64,000 nucleotides of DNA, taken from positions 2,852,001 through 2,916,000 of the forward strand of contig JAHQRK010000001.1 of the NCBI GenBank assembly GCA_019828595.1, in the 5' to 3' direction. This DNA comes from Aphanomyces cochlioides. Its lineage: Eukaryota; Oomycota; Saprolegniomycetes; Saprolegniales; Verrucalvaceae. Each line of letters starts with the position of its first letter. The first letter of the stretch is position 1. Of the stretch, positions 41,413 to 53,095 are shown piece by piece. Under the pieces are notes generated by a model. That model was not told the origin of the DNA, searched no databases, and saw only the letters and a list, made by a program, of their open reading frames with translations. The position numbers and the translations under genes are program-made.

Positions 41413-41681
41413 TTTGAGGAAACAACAGAATCCCATAAAAAAGACAAAAAATCGACCAATGACCTAAACCTTCTAAACCCTTCAATCAAATAAGGTTTTG
41501 GAGTTCAAGACATATCACTCACGAGTCTCAAGGAGGGAAAGCGGGCTTTGAATGTGATTTGCATTCAACTTCATGTCAACCAATGTCGTCTGTTTACAGG
41601 TTATATATCATAGTACATATAAAATCGCTCTGTATTTGTTAGTCCTCAGGAGACTGCGCCAAAGCGTAAGCGGTCTTCAAT

Positions 41682-42137
41682 GATGATAACGCTTCGCTAC
41701 CAATAAATAAAATGACGGGGAGATCTTCTCGCCGCAGTCGGTGGATCAGTGATCAATTATGGTCTCAACATCAAATGCATTATATTATCCACAGTTGATT
41801 CTACGACGATCGAGAGCTGTGGGACTCCCACAGCTTTGAAATTAATCTTGAATTCTCCAAGTCGCTTATATGAATCCGCCTGCAGATGCCAGTTTAAATT
41901 GTCCATTTGTCAAATCACGTGTTCACAATTGGTGGATTCGTTGCGGCTGTCGTGTGAGAGTTTCCAGTAGCTATGGATAAAAGTACCTGTGGTAATGAAA
42001 GTCTATGACGAGGGACAGGGTATACACTTACTTATGGATAAATGTTTTTCTAGTGGGTGTCAGTTGTTTGGAAATGTTTAACAAACAAATAAAAACATGT
42101 TTATTTGGGAAATTTCATAAAAAACACATCTCTGTAA
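41682..42137. other. No gene seen
   Basis: Spacer between the inverted repeat and the Harbinger element. Short ORFs here have no motif. TAA at 42135-42137 borders the Harbinger element. Confidence 0.3.
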
Positions 42138-42842
42138 GGGCCTGGTCGAAGTAGCAAAAAGTCGACTTTTTTGCCATTGACTTTATCAGAAATAGATAGG
42201 TGCATCGACTTTTTCCCCAAGTAGGTCGTCGACCTACTTTAGAAAAAGTCGATAAAAACATATTGGATTTGTATACGAAGAATCTTCAATCAAGTAGATC
42301 CATTCTTCGCAAAAAGTCGAGGCTATTTACATTTCGACTGGCGACAATGGATTCAAACATGCTCCTGGCGGTGACTACGTGTGTCGTTGCAGCCGTCGCT
42401 GCGATAAGGAGCGATGGGCGCTGGCATCCCAGAACCCCTCAAAATGTAGCTACTACCAGAAACGATACTTGGGAAGGTGTGTTGCACTGTGAGGAATGCG
42501 TTGGTATAGGAGACTTTCAATGTTCTCCGTCGACCAGTCGGCTCGTGGACGTGGCGCCGTCTTGATATCTCTTTGGTCTCTCGATGTGGCGTCGTGGCTC
42601 ATTGCAGCAGAAGAAAATTCACTGGCGAAAATCGTTAGTTGATGCATATCTGGATAAGTTATCCGTATTTATAAAAGTAGACGTCGTCGACCACGACAAC
42701 AGAGAGTATTCGCAAACGTCAAATTTCCAGTATTTTACACTGAACTTGCCAACTCAGACGCCAAGTTTGAGTTGGAAAGTTCAGTAAAATACAGATTTTC
42801 GCAACTCAACCGGATGTTTGACATTTCAAGTTTTGCATCAAG

Positions 42843-43982
42843 ATGGTGACAATCCCTCGGCTGTCAGACAAGGAAGTCCAAGTGCTTTTGGTGCGTCTGT
42901 TCAAGTCAAGGACAAGTTTTCGACAATTCCTCAGAACAGTTCAGTACCTCATCGACAACAACTATCTACGATTGCGGCTAGCTCACCCAGTCATCAATCA
43001 CAACAATGCTTTTTCGATCTCTATGGATAACGCAACGTCGCGGTTCCTGTATAGGTTTACAATACAGCAACTGCTGACGATATGTCATCTAATGGAAATT
43101 CCAGCAAATATCACGACACCCTGGAGGGACCAAGTCCCCAATATTGAAGCATTGGCGATGACATGCCGTCGACTTGCTGAGCCATGCCGAATCTATCACA
43201 TAACAAACGAATTTGGCCTTTCAACAGGTCCCGCTTCCCGCAATATTAAGACTGTTGTTGCTCATCTGTTTGACAAGTATTCTGCAGAAGTTTATCTCAA
43301 CAAAGACATACTATTGCTTCACTACAAGCTATATAGGCTGGTTATACATGAAGCTGGTGCTCCAATTACAACTTGTTTGGGCTTTATCGACGGTACACGA
43401 CACTATATTAGCCGTCCAAGTCCTCGAGCTAACCATAATGCTTTTGAAAACTTGCAAAGAGCTTGCTATAATGGCCACCCCAGACGGCACTGCTTGAATT
43501 GGCAAGCGGTTACAGCTCCCGATGGCTTGATTATCTCTATGTACGGACCAGTAGAAGGTCGCAGACACGACTCAACCATACTATCAATGAGCCGTCTTTT
43601 GGATACGTTACCTCTTACCCCTGAGTTTCATGGTTACGTATTGTATGGTGATTTAGCCTACGGTTGTAGACCATATCTTTGTTGTCTATTTTCAAATGCT
43701 GCACTGGGTTCTCCCGAAGACAAGTTTAACAAGTCAATGAGTGCTGTACGAGAAGCTGTCGAATGGAGCTTCCATATAATTAAGGGGCTGTGGTCATTTA
43801 TGGACTGGAGCAAGAAACAAAAAGTACGCCAACTACCAATTGGGCAGCTGTGGATTGTCTGCGTTGTACTTACCAATTGCCATACTTGTTTACAACCGAT
43901 GGGAAATCAAATCTCCATGTATTTCAACTGCAACCCACCACCACTAGCAACATATCTAAGTGTTCGAGATAGTGAAAAGTGA
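42843..43982 (+). CDS. PIF/Harbinger DDE transposase, intact
   Basis: Single exon, 379 aa. The first 150 residues are helical and include a helix-turn-helix-like region (NEFGLSTGPASRNIKTVV). The catalytic domain shows TCLGFIDGTRHYI (Asp), NGHPRRHCLNWQAVTAPDG, VEGRRHDSTIL, YGDLAYGCRPYL (Asp) and VREAVEWSFHIIKG (Glu). The C-terminus (LTNCHTC then YFNCNPPPLATYL) matches the broken copy at 15088. It would cut and join the element ends, giving a 3-bp target duplication. Confidence 0.88.
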   Translation: MVTIPRLSDKEVQVLLVRLFKSRTSFRQFLRTVQYLIDNNYLRLRLAHPVINHNNAFSISMDNATSRFLYRFTIQQLLTICHLMEIPANITTPWRDQVPNIEALAMTCRRLAEPCRIYHITNEFGLSTGPASRNIKTVVAHLFDKYSAEVYLNKDILLLHYKLYRLVIHEAGAPITTCLGFIDGTRHYISRPSPRANHNAFENLQRACYNGHPRRHCLNWQAVTAPDGLIISMYGPVEGRRHDSTILSMSRLLDTLPLTPEFHGYVLYGDLAYGCRPYLCCLFSNAALGSPEDKFNKSMSAVREAVEWSFHIIKGLWSFMDWSKKQKVRQLPIGQLWIVCVVLTNCHTCLQPMGNQISMYFNCNPPPLATYLSVRDSEK

Positions 43983-44092
43983 ACTGAGTCTACACATATT
44001 AAACATTGACAAAATACATATCTAAATGAGCTTGTCATAGATTGTTTATTTATCTGACTTTCTCATTTCAACCATCTCTTTCAACAACGCAA

Positions 44093-44926
44093 TCATAATA
44101 GTTGAGATTCTTCATGGCGTTTCTCGGCAAAGATAGCTTGCTCTCTGGCAAATCTCATTTGTTCTTTAGCCAGTTCTGCTTGTTCACGGTCAAACAGCAA
44201 CCGCTCGCGTTGGATTGTAGCCAATTCTTCGTCTGCCTTCGACAAGTTGGAAACGCCCTCGGACACACCTTTAAAAAGCATATCCAACGCTTCTCGTTTA
44301 CTCTTCTGTTTCTTCTTGTTGGTTTTCAAACTGTCTACACTTTTTCGTTTTTCGGTTATTTTAGTGTCGGCAGTTACATTTGAATCATCGTTATCGCTAA
44401 AGGAGATAGTGTCAAAATTACCTCCATCTATGGTTTGCTTCATTGATTGCATAGCCAATTGACGTATGACTTCACCAGAGTTGATGAGACCTTGTTTTTT
44501 TCGATTTTCAAGGTCCAAACGGACATCTTCTGTCTGCTCAAAGTCAGACATTCGAGAGGAAATGTCCGTGAGTAGTTGATCTCGAACGTCGTATTCTTCA
44601 GATGAGCCCGACTTACGGAGACTCGCTTGCTCATTCAATGCATGCTTCTTCACCAAAAAATTAAATCGTTTACGAAGCGCTGGGCCACTTTTCTTGGATG
44701 TGAGTCCATCTTCGCGTGAGAGCGAAGTCGCAATCGACTCCCACGCAGTTCGAGCAGCAGTACGACGTGACTCCCAAGGTCTGGTGAGTATCACTTCGTT
44801 CAGTAAAAGGATATCATCCGCAATCGACATCAGCGCCATGGTCGGCTTCTTCTCGACATGAGGACTGGCCTCTGGCTCTTTCTCCATGCTTACACGAAGT
44901 GTGGGCAAGTCACTTCGTGCAAGCAT
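44093..44926 (-). CDS. Harbinger ORF1 Myb/SANT-like DNA-binding protein, intact
   Basis: Starts at ATG 44926 (the open frame goes slightly further without an ATG); 277 aa. Residues 30-100 form the Myb/SANT-like unit: DDILLLNEVILTRPWES, AWESIATSLS and SGPALRKRFNFLVKKH. Then comes an EEYDVRDQLLTDI block, a basic stretch (KTNKKKQKSKRE) that may be a nuclear localisation signal, and a glutamate/arginine-rich coiled coil. In this superfamily ORF1 binds element ends and brings the transposase into the nucleus. Confidence 0.8.
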   Translation of the reverse strand: MLARSDLPTLRVSMEKEPEASPHVEKKPTMALMSIADDILLLNEVILTRPWESRRTAARTAWESIATSLSREDGLTSKKSGPALRKRFNFLVKKHALNEQASLRKSGSSEEYDVRDQLLTDISSRMSDFEQTEDVRLDLENRKKQGLINSGEVIRQLAMQSMKQTIDGGNFDTISFSDNDDSNVTADTKITEKRKSVDSLKTNKKKQKSKREALDMLFKGVSEGVSNLSKADEELATIQRERLLFDREQAELAKEQMRFAREQAIFAEKRHEESQLL

Positions 44927-45351
44927 GGGCGACAAACATTGTAAGGATTACATTCATTTCACAAGCATGTGAGCTGGAAAAAGTCTTTCCAGCTGGAGCT
45001 CGTATTCGGAAAGTTTAGTCGATTTGCAGATAAGTTTTGCAGGAACTTTCCAACTCGCATCACGATTGGGAGGTTTTCCGAGTTGGAAAGTTCCAAGTGG
45101 GTTTGCGAATATTCTCTAACTTGCTCGTCGGCTTTTTTCTGAGTCAAAAAGTCGATGGGAAAAAAGTAGAAGCAGCGCACGTCGACCAGACCCTCAGAGA
45201 GAGCAAAGAAGGTGGGAGAGAGAGTGGTCGTAGAGGGGATGTGTAACATTGAGTTTTCACTTCCATGAATAGCAAAATACGTGTATTCTGGAAAACATTA
45301 TAAAAAAGGCAGCCATACAAGTCAATCACAATTGTCTTTCGATTTGACGGC

Positions 45352-46168
45352 ATGGATGCGAGTGACGAAGCCATGGCGGCCTGCTTTCATGGCCACCCCA
45401 AGCCTTTCAATACTTCACACGGGAAGACAACGTCTGATGTGATGACTGCCGCCGAGAGAAAGGCGATCCGGAAACACAAGAGCAAGATGAACCAGCGTCG
45501 CTATCGAGCAGACCAGAAGCTGCGCAGGAAAAATCTCGAGGCAAGCGTCCAAGCGCTCAATATTGAGATCGCTCACTTGGAAGGCCGTGTGGATTCTATG
45601 CGGCAACTTGTCCCTGCCCCCTTGCATTCGTTTGAGCCTGAAACCAAGATAGTGCATCACTACTTCAAAATGTTTGCCAACGGTCTTCGCAAGAATCTCG
45701 TCAATCCAAACCAGTCGCTTCAGTTGGAGTTTTTGTCGTCAATTATGGTGCCAGACTTGGTCTTCTTGGAGAGTATTGGTATTGACAAACTCAGTCAGCA
45801 GTGGCAGCTTTACAGCACAAGTTTTCATTCGTTCCAAGTGGAGTGCCATGGTTTCAAGCCGATATCATTCAGTCCAAATATCATCATCAGTGTCGACACG
45901 ACTGTGCATTTGCGATTGTCTCGTCAATCGTTCTGCTTGCTCTTCCCCCACATACTCCACAACGAGCAACTCACACAGAAAATGGTGGGACGAGTGCTTT
46001 CTGTTCCAACCCAACAGATCTTCTTTTTCAAGGCTCGAAACGATTCCCAATCTACCGGTGGCTCTCTCAAGACTCTTGGGAAATCTTGATGACACACTCA
46101 CAGCATTGGCCGCCTTCCGAGTGAAACCCAATGGGGAATTAGTTGCCCAGAGAGTTGAGAATGTTTAA
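45352..46168 (+). pseudogene. Atypical bZIP-like gene, copy 3, with a 3' frameshift
   Basis: From ATG 45352 the frame gives a basic region (KMNQRRYRADQKLRRK, residues 45-60), zipper positions L62, L69, L76 and M83, and the C-terminal domain through LFPHILHNEQLTQKMVGRVL. At about 46025-46035 the frame breaks. The expected ending (RLETIPNLPVALSRLLGNL and onward) continues in another frame to 46168. The paralogue copies show several residues here that are missing, so a small deletion caused the shift. It could still make a 245-aa protein lacking the tail. Confidence 0.65.
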
Positions 46169-46896
46169 AGGCCGCAGCGTCAACACGCTACCGTGCATCT
46201 AACTCTGCATGCCCATTTAAGCAAAAGTACTCGAAATTTCTGTGCTTTTAATCTGTTGCTTGTCGAAAATACGGCACACCCGTCTTTTCTTTCGCGAGCC
46301 ATAGTATAACCTCAATTTCTTCGGCATGCTTAGGCGAGATCTCGGTCGGCATCCAAGCACGCCTTATTATTACTAGTCGATTGTATGCAATCAAATAAGA
46401 CGTCTTGCTTCTTTGTGATCTAATCCAAACGAAAGAAGTATCAGGAAAACGCCGTCACGCCAGGGTGGTTTGATGGCGTTGACAGTGCAAGCAGAGCCTT
46501 TATGCTAACTGATGTTCTCTTTGGGAGGATTTCATCGCGCAGGAGATTTTTGCTTCTGCGTGAAGCTGTGGCGAATCCACCAGCTGTCCAAGTTCAACTT
46601 TCTTTACGTCATTCCAGCGTCGGTGACGTAGTTCTCGATGAAATCGTGAATTTTGGTTGAATTTCCAGTGAAATTCGGGAAAAAATGGCGTAAAATTGCG
46701 ACTTTTTTGAAAAGTAATTGGCAACAAATCCCACTTTTCTTCCAACAGCCTTTGACTGGACACCGCCCAAGTATACAAATGGCAAGATAGTGGCGTTTCT
46801 CGGTCGGTTAGCAGGCAAACTTTATGTGAGTCGTGTGTCGATCAACGCTGAAGTCACCCAAGTGCAGAATCCAACAAACGACCTTGGCAACGATCG

Positions 46897-47715
46897 ATGG
46901 AGGCAACCAAAGTCGAGCGGTGGCACGACCAGCGCAAGATTGTCGATGTTGAAATGGCCAGACGAGTTGCGGCGGAAAACAAGGCCATGCAACGGAAGAA
47001 CCTTCGAAGAGTTCAGAGTAAGATCAACCAGCGCCGGTATCGCGCCGAACAAAAGTGCATGACGGAACATCTGTACAAGACAGTCATGGCGCTCAATACG
47101 GAAGTTGCACGGCTGGAAGGACGACTGGAGTCACTGCGACTAACCATTCCTGTATCCCTGCGCACGTTTGAACCCGAAACCAACGTCGCGAAGGAATACT
47201 TTCACGTCTTCTGCAATGGATATCGCAGCGATGAAACGGACCCAGTCCATAAACACCAGCATGACTTCTTGACCAGCGTTATGAAGCAAGACTTGGTCTT
47301 CATGGGCCGTGTGGGGATTGACAAGTTGCTCGACCAATGGTCGTTGTACTCGAAAAGCTTTCAATCTGTCGAAATGGTCTGTCAAGGCGTGGAAGTCGTA
47401 TCCTTCAGCCCCAATGTTATTATCCACGGAGGCACTGTCTTGCGCCTCCACATGTCCATCGCCACCATTGAAATGCTCTTCCCCCACTTACGACACAACG
47501 AACGCCTGACAACAAAACTGGTCGGCCGCGAATTGTCCGTTGTCGTGCAACATATTTTTGAATTCGACCGGAATTGCAAAGTCCAACGATTTGAGACCCA
47601 TACCAACCTTGTTACGGCTCTATTAACTCTACTTGGGCCATTAGACACTTCCGCAGCTTTGAATGGGATTCGAATGAGCATTTCTGGCGAAATCGTCGCG
47701 TCGGACTTGGACTGA
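46897..47715 (+). CDS. Atypical bZIP transcription-factor-like protein, copy 4
   Basis: Single exon, 272 aa. Basic region at residues 39-54 (VQSKINQRRYRAEQK). Zipper leucines at 59, 66, 73 and 80. A Pro (PVSLRTFEPETN) ends the zipper and starts the shared C-terminal domain, which includes MKQDLVFMGRVG, VVSFSPNVI, LFPHLRHNERLTTKLVGR and a final GEIVASD. It is in tandem, same strand, with copy 3 (729 bp apart) and more like copies 3 and 5 than 1 and 2. Probably a nuclear regulator. Confidence 0.8.
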   Translation: MEATKVERWHDQRKIVDVEMARRVAAENKAMQRKNLRRVQSKINQRRYRAEQKCMTEHLYKTVMALNTEVARLEGRLESLRLTIPVSLRTFEPETNVAKEYFHVFCNGYRSDETDPVHKHQHDFLTSVMKQDLVFMGRVGIDKLLDQWSLYSKSFQSVEMVCQGVEVVSFSPNVIIHGGTVLRLHMSIATIEMLFPHLRHNERLTTKLVGRELSVVVQHIFEFDRNCKVQRFETHTNLVTALLTLLGPLDTSAALNGIRMSISGEIVASDLD

Positions 47716-48433
47716 CCAATTGAGAGTAAACTTCGTTTAACGCTAATTTAATTTGCAATTTCAACCTTGAAAATTGACGACGTGGATGACTGACTACTCA
47801 TCCAAGCTCTCCTACTCGATCAAGCCGCGTCTATGAGCCTTTCAGCTCAACCATGAATCCTATCTCCAGCTGCCAGCGTTTATCCATGCCGATGTGCTAA
47901 GAACATGAACTTGGCAGTTGGATCTCGCACTCACAAACGACCTTCCAGAAAATACGAAAGGATTACGTGATTGCACATACGTGGATTGGGCGATCGTCGT
48001 TTTCACAACCAAGGCATGACACTCTGATAAGGATGCATGACACACAGATAAGCCCTGTCCTCGAGGACGTGGATATAGTTGCTGTGAAAGCGGGGGAAGT
48101 TTCTTTTGCTGTTGTCTGAACTTGAAGGTGATATCAGCCCAACATGAAATAGTCATCGTTGATTGGATCATTTCTACTCAAAACTTTGTTTATAACCAAT
48201 CAAAACGCATAAAATGATGCAAATCATTCTATACAGTACCAAGCTGGCCCCATGACAGTCGTCTGTGCTGACATCAAAGTTTAGTTAGCAGGATGGTGAG
48301 CTTTCTCTAGCGACGTCGCTCGCGCAAGTCATTCACACTCGATGGGTTGCATGGCAGTCTTGTCTTGAAGATAACCAAGTCGGATCTTTCGATTGGTCCC
48401 ATGTTTGGATCAGAGCAACGCACTTTTCTACCA
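47716..48433. other. No gene seen
   Basis: Downstream of bZIP copy 4. A short minus-strand ORF (47860-48171) is not supported. CGAGCAAGC at 48434-48442 borders the next element. Confidence 0.3.
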
Positions 48434-48442
48434 CGAGCAAGC

Positions 48443-50239
48443 GGGAGATGTTAAACATCGGACCCCTTTTTCTATTTGTCAGACCCTTTTAACTTGAATA
48501 AATTATGCACAGACAAATCATTGTATAACCATAAATCTAGTATGGCTAGTTGTTGTACTATCTTCTTTGTGTTCGCTTTGCGTCTGGATTGACAAGAGAG
48601 ACAGACAGATACCACAATATGATGGTTCCTTACTTTAAGTGTCGCGTGAGAGGAAAATTCATTCGACTCATTAAAAGTTGACATGCAACGCAGGCTTGCA
48701 TCGTTCATTAGCATCGATATCTTTACTTGAGAAAACATACATTGCAATTTGGTGGGACCAGAGTTCATCATGTAGCTACTGATGATTGCTGAGCCTGTGA
48801 GGTATTTGTAGATCTGCAATTGCTTTGACATCCTGTCAACTATAAGAATTTCATTTGATGAGGAAAGAGTAATCAACGCAATCGACTATCTGTCGTATTT
48901 GTGGGTGTATCTAACATACACTGCTACCAATTCTGTGACTTGCGATTATTGATAGCAACCATGTCCATAATGTAAATCTATTCTACGTCAACTATGGTCT
49001 TGTTCTTACAGAGTCAATTGATTTCTCATGAGTCGCAATAAGCTTACTATAGAAAGACTTTGAACTCCACTGTAGGCACAAATGCTCAACAACGATGCAG
49101 TAGAGTACGATTTAAATGCATCCAGTTAAATGGTCCGAATTTTCCGTGAGTATGACAAACTGCTTGTCGAGTACTTTGAAGTAGAAAATACATTTATGGC
49201 TCGAATACTTTTCAAAGGAAAGCTTCTAGATTGCAGTTCGATAGGTTTGCTCGAGAAAACATGCAATACATTTTAGTGTTATAAAACTGCAAAGTCTCCA
49301 GCCACTATTTCCACACGCTATGTCAGTAAGCTATTTGCAAAACAGAAATTGATACTGCGTCATAGTTGAACATTTGAACCTGCACTGCATTTGAAAGTTG
49401 TTCTAAAGTAGGCATATGAATTGTTGTAAGAGCAATTGACATGAAGTAAATTTGTGTTGTGGTCGTGATCGCCCGTATTATTCGCAAGTCGCAGAACTAG
49501 TTGAGTAGAGCACTCAGCGGTCTTTGGCAAGTACAAATGTAGACCCACAACAACGACAGATAGTCGATTGCGTTTAATAATATTTCCCCGTGATTGATCG
49601 TTGACAAGATATCAAGGAATTTCAGATCTACAAATATCTCACAGACTCAGTGTTAATATAGGCACACCAGTAGCTTCATGATTAGCTTTGTAGTCTAGAC
49701 CACTACAGCAATGAAATGCTGTGTTTGTTCTCTCGAGTAGAGTTATCAATGCTAATCATGTAAGCTGTCGTATAGATCAAGTCGTATGAGCCTGCAACTA
49801 TGATTCAACCACCAAGAAAATGCACGCTCCACTATGTCAACTTTTAATGAATCGAATGAATTTTCCTCTCTCGCAACACGTCTATTTCCGGGAGTTAGAC
49901 AAAAACGAATGACTCTGCTTTATTCTTCATGCTGTTTTCATAGCGCCGTTCGCCTCCAAGCATTCATAACAGAGTTTGTCCAGTTTGTTCAGAGTTTCTT
50001 TTCAGCTCCAAAATATTCTAGCGTGCTTTCTACTCCCAAAGGAACCATCATAATGCTTCAAGTCGTCTGTGGCATCTGTCTGTCTCTCTTGTCAATCCAG
50101 ACGCAAAGCGAACACAAAGAAGATAGTACAACAACTAGCCATACTAGATTTATGGTTATACAATGATTTGTATGCATACTTTATTCAAGTTAAAAGGGTC
50201 TGACAAATAGAAAAAGGGGTCCGATGTTTAACATCTCCC
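48443..50239. mobile_element. MULE-like foldback with long terminal inverted repeats, 1.8 kb
   Basis: Both ends read GGGAGATGTTAAACATCGGA inward. The inverted repeats extend roughly 240 bp on the left (to about 48690) and 400 bp on the right with small gaps. CGAGCAAGC (left) and CGAGGAAGC (right) flank it, a 9-bp duplication with one change, as expected for Mutator-like elements. The 1.1-kb centre has no ORF of note. Non-autonomous. Confidence 0.7.
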
Positions 50240-50256
50240 CGAGGAAGCCCGCACAA

Positions 50257-50541
50257 GTGTATCAAAAGTCAGAAGCGTGTCTCATGCCACATGGGATGAC
50301 TATTTGACTTGAATTATGTATAGAAGAATGTTAAGTGCGCTTCGCGCACTTAACGTTTACACGTCTTGCAAGCTTCGTCCAGGTTTTCTTTTGCAATGCC
50401 TGACCCTCACCCCACTGGTGAACCCCTTCGTGAAAGGGGTTTCACAAATTCACAATTGTTAACAGCGCGTGCCCGCGCTGTCAGCTGCTAAACCCCCGAG
50501 GACACCCAGATAGGCACGTGTGTTTCTGACTTTTGATACAC
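50257..50541. mobile_element. Small MITE, about 285 bp, 18-bp inverted ends
   Basis: GTGTATCAAAAGTCAGAA at 50257-50274 is exactly complementary to 50524-50541. Inside are a perfect hairpin (50330-50354, GTTAAGTGCGC with loop TTC) and a second pairing of AACCCCTTTC type. No clear target duplication was found. It starts 18 bp after the MULE-like element. Confidence 0.55.
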
Positions 50542-51179
50542 CTATCTGACTATTCAGCTTTCTTTTGGATTATTCACATTATGCCGTCGGTAGAGATGCG
50601 TTTTTTATAAAATTTTCCAAATAAAACGGTTAAATACATTATAAAATATTTCGAAACAATAACTGAACAATTATCCGTAGTTCAGAGATCCGGACGTTGG
50701 GGAAGTACCCTATCGATGAGTCAAAGAAAATGGTTCGTGTTAAGTGCATACGTAGTGGCTATGACATCGCCAGAGCAGCGAAACATATCTCACGACATCC
50801 ATTAGATTTGCAGGCGGTTTCAAGTGCGAGCAGTAGCATAGCTTTGTAGATTTAATGGCACATGTGATGGCAGTGTACAGCTACATTACAAGAAGTTTTG
50901 GCCCTTTGTATGATCAAGCGTGTTCTACCATTCAATAAAGTAGTATTTCACAGCGCAGACTTTGAATCCGTTTTAAGCTATTGTATCAATCGTTTAAGCT
51001 TCCCAGTCACGAAGCTATTGCAGACCAGTCGAGCCGAAAACAATACTTATTTAATTATTCCATGAGTGAAGATTTAAACAACTACCTTGACTCTTACAAA
51101 AAGTAAAGTAATATATTTTCCTTGGAACACGAAAAAAATTACTTATTATTTATCCAGAAGTATTTTCCAAACTATTTTT
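50542..51179. other. No gene seen
   Basis: AT-rich spacer before the hAT relic. No hAT-type terminal repeat was recognised in it. Confidence 0.3.
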
Positions 51180-52730
51180 TTCCTTGGACAGGAGACTCTC
51201 GACATCGTCGATTGCCCAAAGGTCTTCATTCATGCACAAAAACATTTGAACCTCCATGTTTTGGGGAGCAGTCGTCCTCGCCGTTCTCCAAGAGCATATT
51301 TTGCTCGGGCGAAAAAGCGCTCACACAAATTGAAGTTGGCAACAAGAAGTCTAGGCACATGTAGCCATTGAGCTGTTCGGACTTTTGGCGCTTGACAGCG
51401 CGTTGAAACAATGACAAATGGTCGTCATTCTCGCAGGTACTAGAGCGTCCACTACTTTGCAAATGAGCAACACTTCGTCGCTCGTCAGGAGTGAGAGCAG
51501 ACGTGTTGTTCATTTGAATCTTCACGACACCCGACTCAAATGCGGGATTTTGAACAATTTCCCCATTGGCTGAAATATATCCAGCCATGTCCGGATAAAT
51601 ATCCAATAAGTAATCAAAACAAGCATGCACATCTTCCAACCGTGTCGAATCACTTTGGAGGTCGAGAGTCACTTTGTTCAGATCAATCAGGTCGCTGTAG
51701 AGCTTAGAAAGGACTTCATCTTGCTGACGCGTTGGCAATCCACATTACTTAATTGAACTTCACGCAGATGCTGCTTAATGGCCACATACCGTTCGAGCAT
51801 GTCAAAAGTAGAACTCCATCGCGTCACATTTCGCGTTTTAGCAGCAAGGTGCGTAAAGGCACGGAGCTTTGCTGCAGGAACAGCATATGATAACTTTCTC
51901 ATAATTTCATGAACCACACCAAGAACGGTATCAAAAATTTTTAGAAATGACTTCATCGCCAAGTTGAAGCGATGGCTTGCACAGCCAACAATAGGGACAC
52001 CGCAAGAACGAGCAAATGCCAAGTTAGTGGAACCATTGTCGCCAACCAATGCCACTACATTTGTCCATGTTTTACCATACAATTCCAATACATAATCAAA
52101 AAAATCTTTGTGTGCCGCCGCGGATTGCGCGCCATGCTCGTTCATCGGCGAAAAGGCCAGCAAATATGCTGAGTATCCGGCTGATCCGGATAATTTACAA
52201 GGTTTTCCGGGATTTCCGGATAACTGAAGGCAAAAAGTTGCAAAAATAGCGACGTAGTGAGTCGCGTTTGACGTCCATCCATCAAATATCAAGGCGAATT
52301 TTTCAGGCAATAATCCAGCAATTTTGCTTTCCACACGGAGTCCAAGCTTGTGCATGTAATTCTTAATGGTATCGCGGTCCATTCGTTTCAAAGTAGTGTA
52401 TTCCGTAAGAGTTTTGTTTTCACAAAGTGAAAAGGGTAAGAGACCAGCTGTAATCAAGTGGATCCATCCATAAACGTTTTGAGCGTGACTGGAGGACCAA
52501 CGCTGTAGAAAAATGTGCCTATTGAGTTCCTTGTCTTTGCCAAGGAGAACCCATTCAGGGTGTTTCGAATGAATGTGTTGGCACATGTTGGTGTACCCAG
52601 ACTTATGCTCCATTTGAATACAACAATGCTGGACTTTGCACTTCCAGGTTTTGCTCCCAGGTGTAATTGGAGCAAAGTACTTGGTGGCGAGCTCCTTCCC
52701 AGTAAGAGTTCCAACGGTTGGAGCCGACAT
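51180..52730 (-). pseudogene. hAT transposase with BED zinc finger, frameshifted
   Basis: From ATG 52730 the frame gives a BED-type finger (CKVQHCCIQMEHKSGYTNMC then H-x4-H). The RNase H-like core follows with FALIFDGWTSNATHYVAIF, VVALVGDNGSTNLA and the CASHRFNLAMK block. At about 51735 the frame changes (to 51226-51738). The C-terminal hATC dimerisation region is spread over further frames: CERFFARAKYALGERRGR, then MEVQMFLCMNEDLW. Residues coded near 52165-52230 (LSGNPGKPCKLSGSAGYS) look like a small insertion of CCGGAT-type repeat text in the core. Inactive. Confidence 0.8.
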
Positions 52731-53095
52731 TGCGCTGTAAGATCGATTGCAAGGCAAAAAAGAGAATGCGATATTGGATTAATGCGATCTTTGAAAGATC
52801 TTGAGATCTATGGAACCTTCTTTTTGTGTCGTTTCATGGATAGTCGCGATCTAGAGAAACGACAAAATATTTTTTATGAGAACTTAATTTTCACTTGAAT
52901 AAAATATTATCTGACGAGAATTTGTAAATTAAATAATGTATTTTTGTAAAACTCTAGAAAAAATAATCGAAATTTCGTAAAAAGAAAAATTAATTTATAG
53001 AGAATATTTTTTTCGGCAAGACTGTTGCAGACACCCACTTGATCAATAAATTTAATCATATGCTGTTGATTGTAAGATCGGAGAATAATGTGATA
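52731..53095. other. No gene seen
   Basis: AT-rich spacer between the hAT relic and the Helitron 3' end. Confidence 0.3.

Larger units (their letters stand above)
40571..41681. repeat. Right arm of the 12-kb inverted repeat
   Basis: Complementary to 29525-30286 once the hAT-type insertion (40612-41138) and the stretch 41292-41535 are set aside. Outer end: complement of ATTGAAGACCGC at 41670-41681. Sequence agreement is high over the shared parts. Confidence 0.7.
42138..45193. mobile_element. PIF/Harbinger element with both genes intact, 3.06 kb
   Basis: The ends are GGGCCTGGTCGA and the complement of GGGTCTGGTCGA. The flanking triplets are TAA (left) and TCA (right), so the usual 3-bp TNA duplication would have one mismatch. 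It contains an intact transposase (plus) and an intact Myb-like ORF1 (minus), convergent and 110 bp apart. Internal inverted text (AGTATTTTAC near 42731 with GTAAAATAC near 42785) may be a regulatory or binding array. It is the best candidate for an autonomous element here. Confidence 0.75.

Noticed and set aside
41296..41493. 65-aa lysine/glutamate-rich ORF
   Set aside because: A 39-bp minisatellite that is absent from the partner arm; low complexity.
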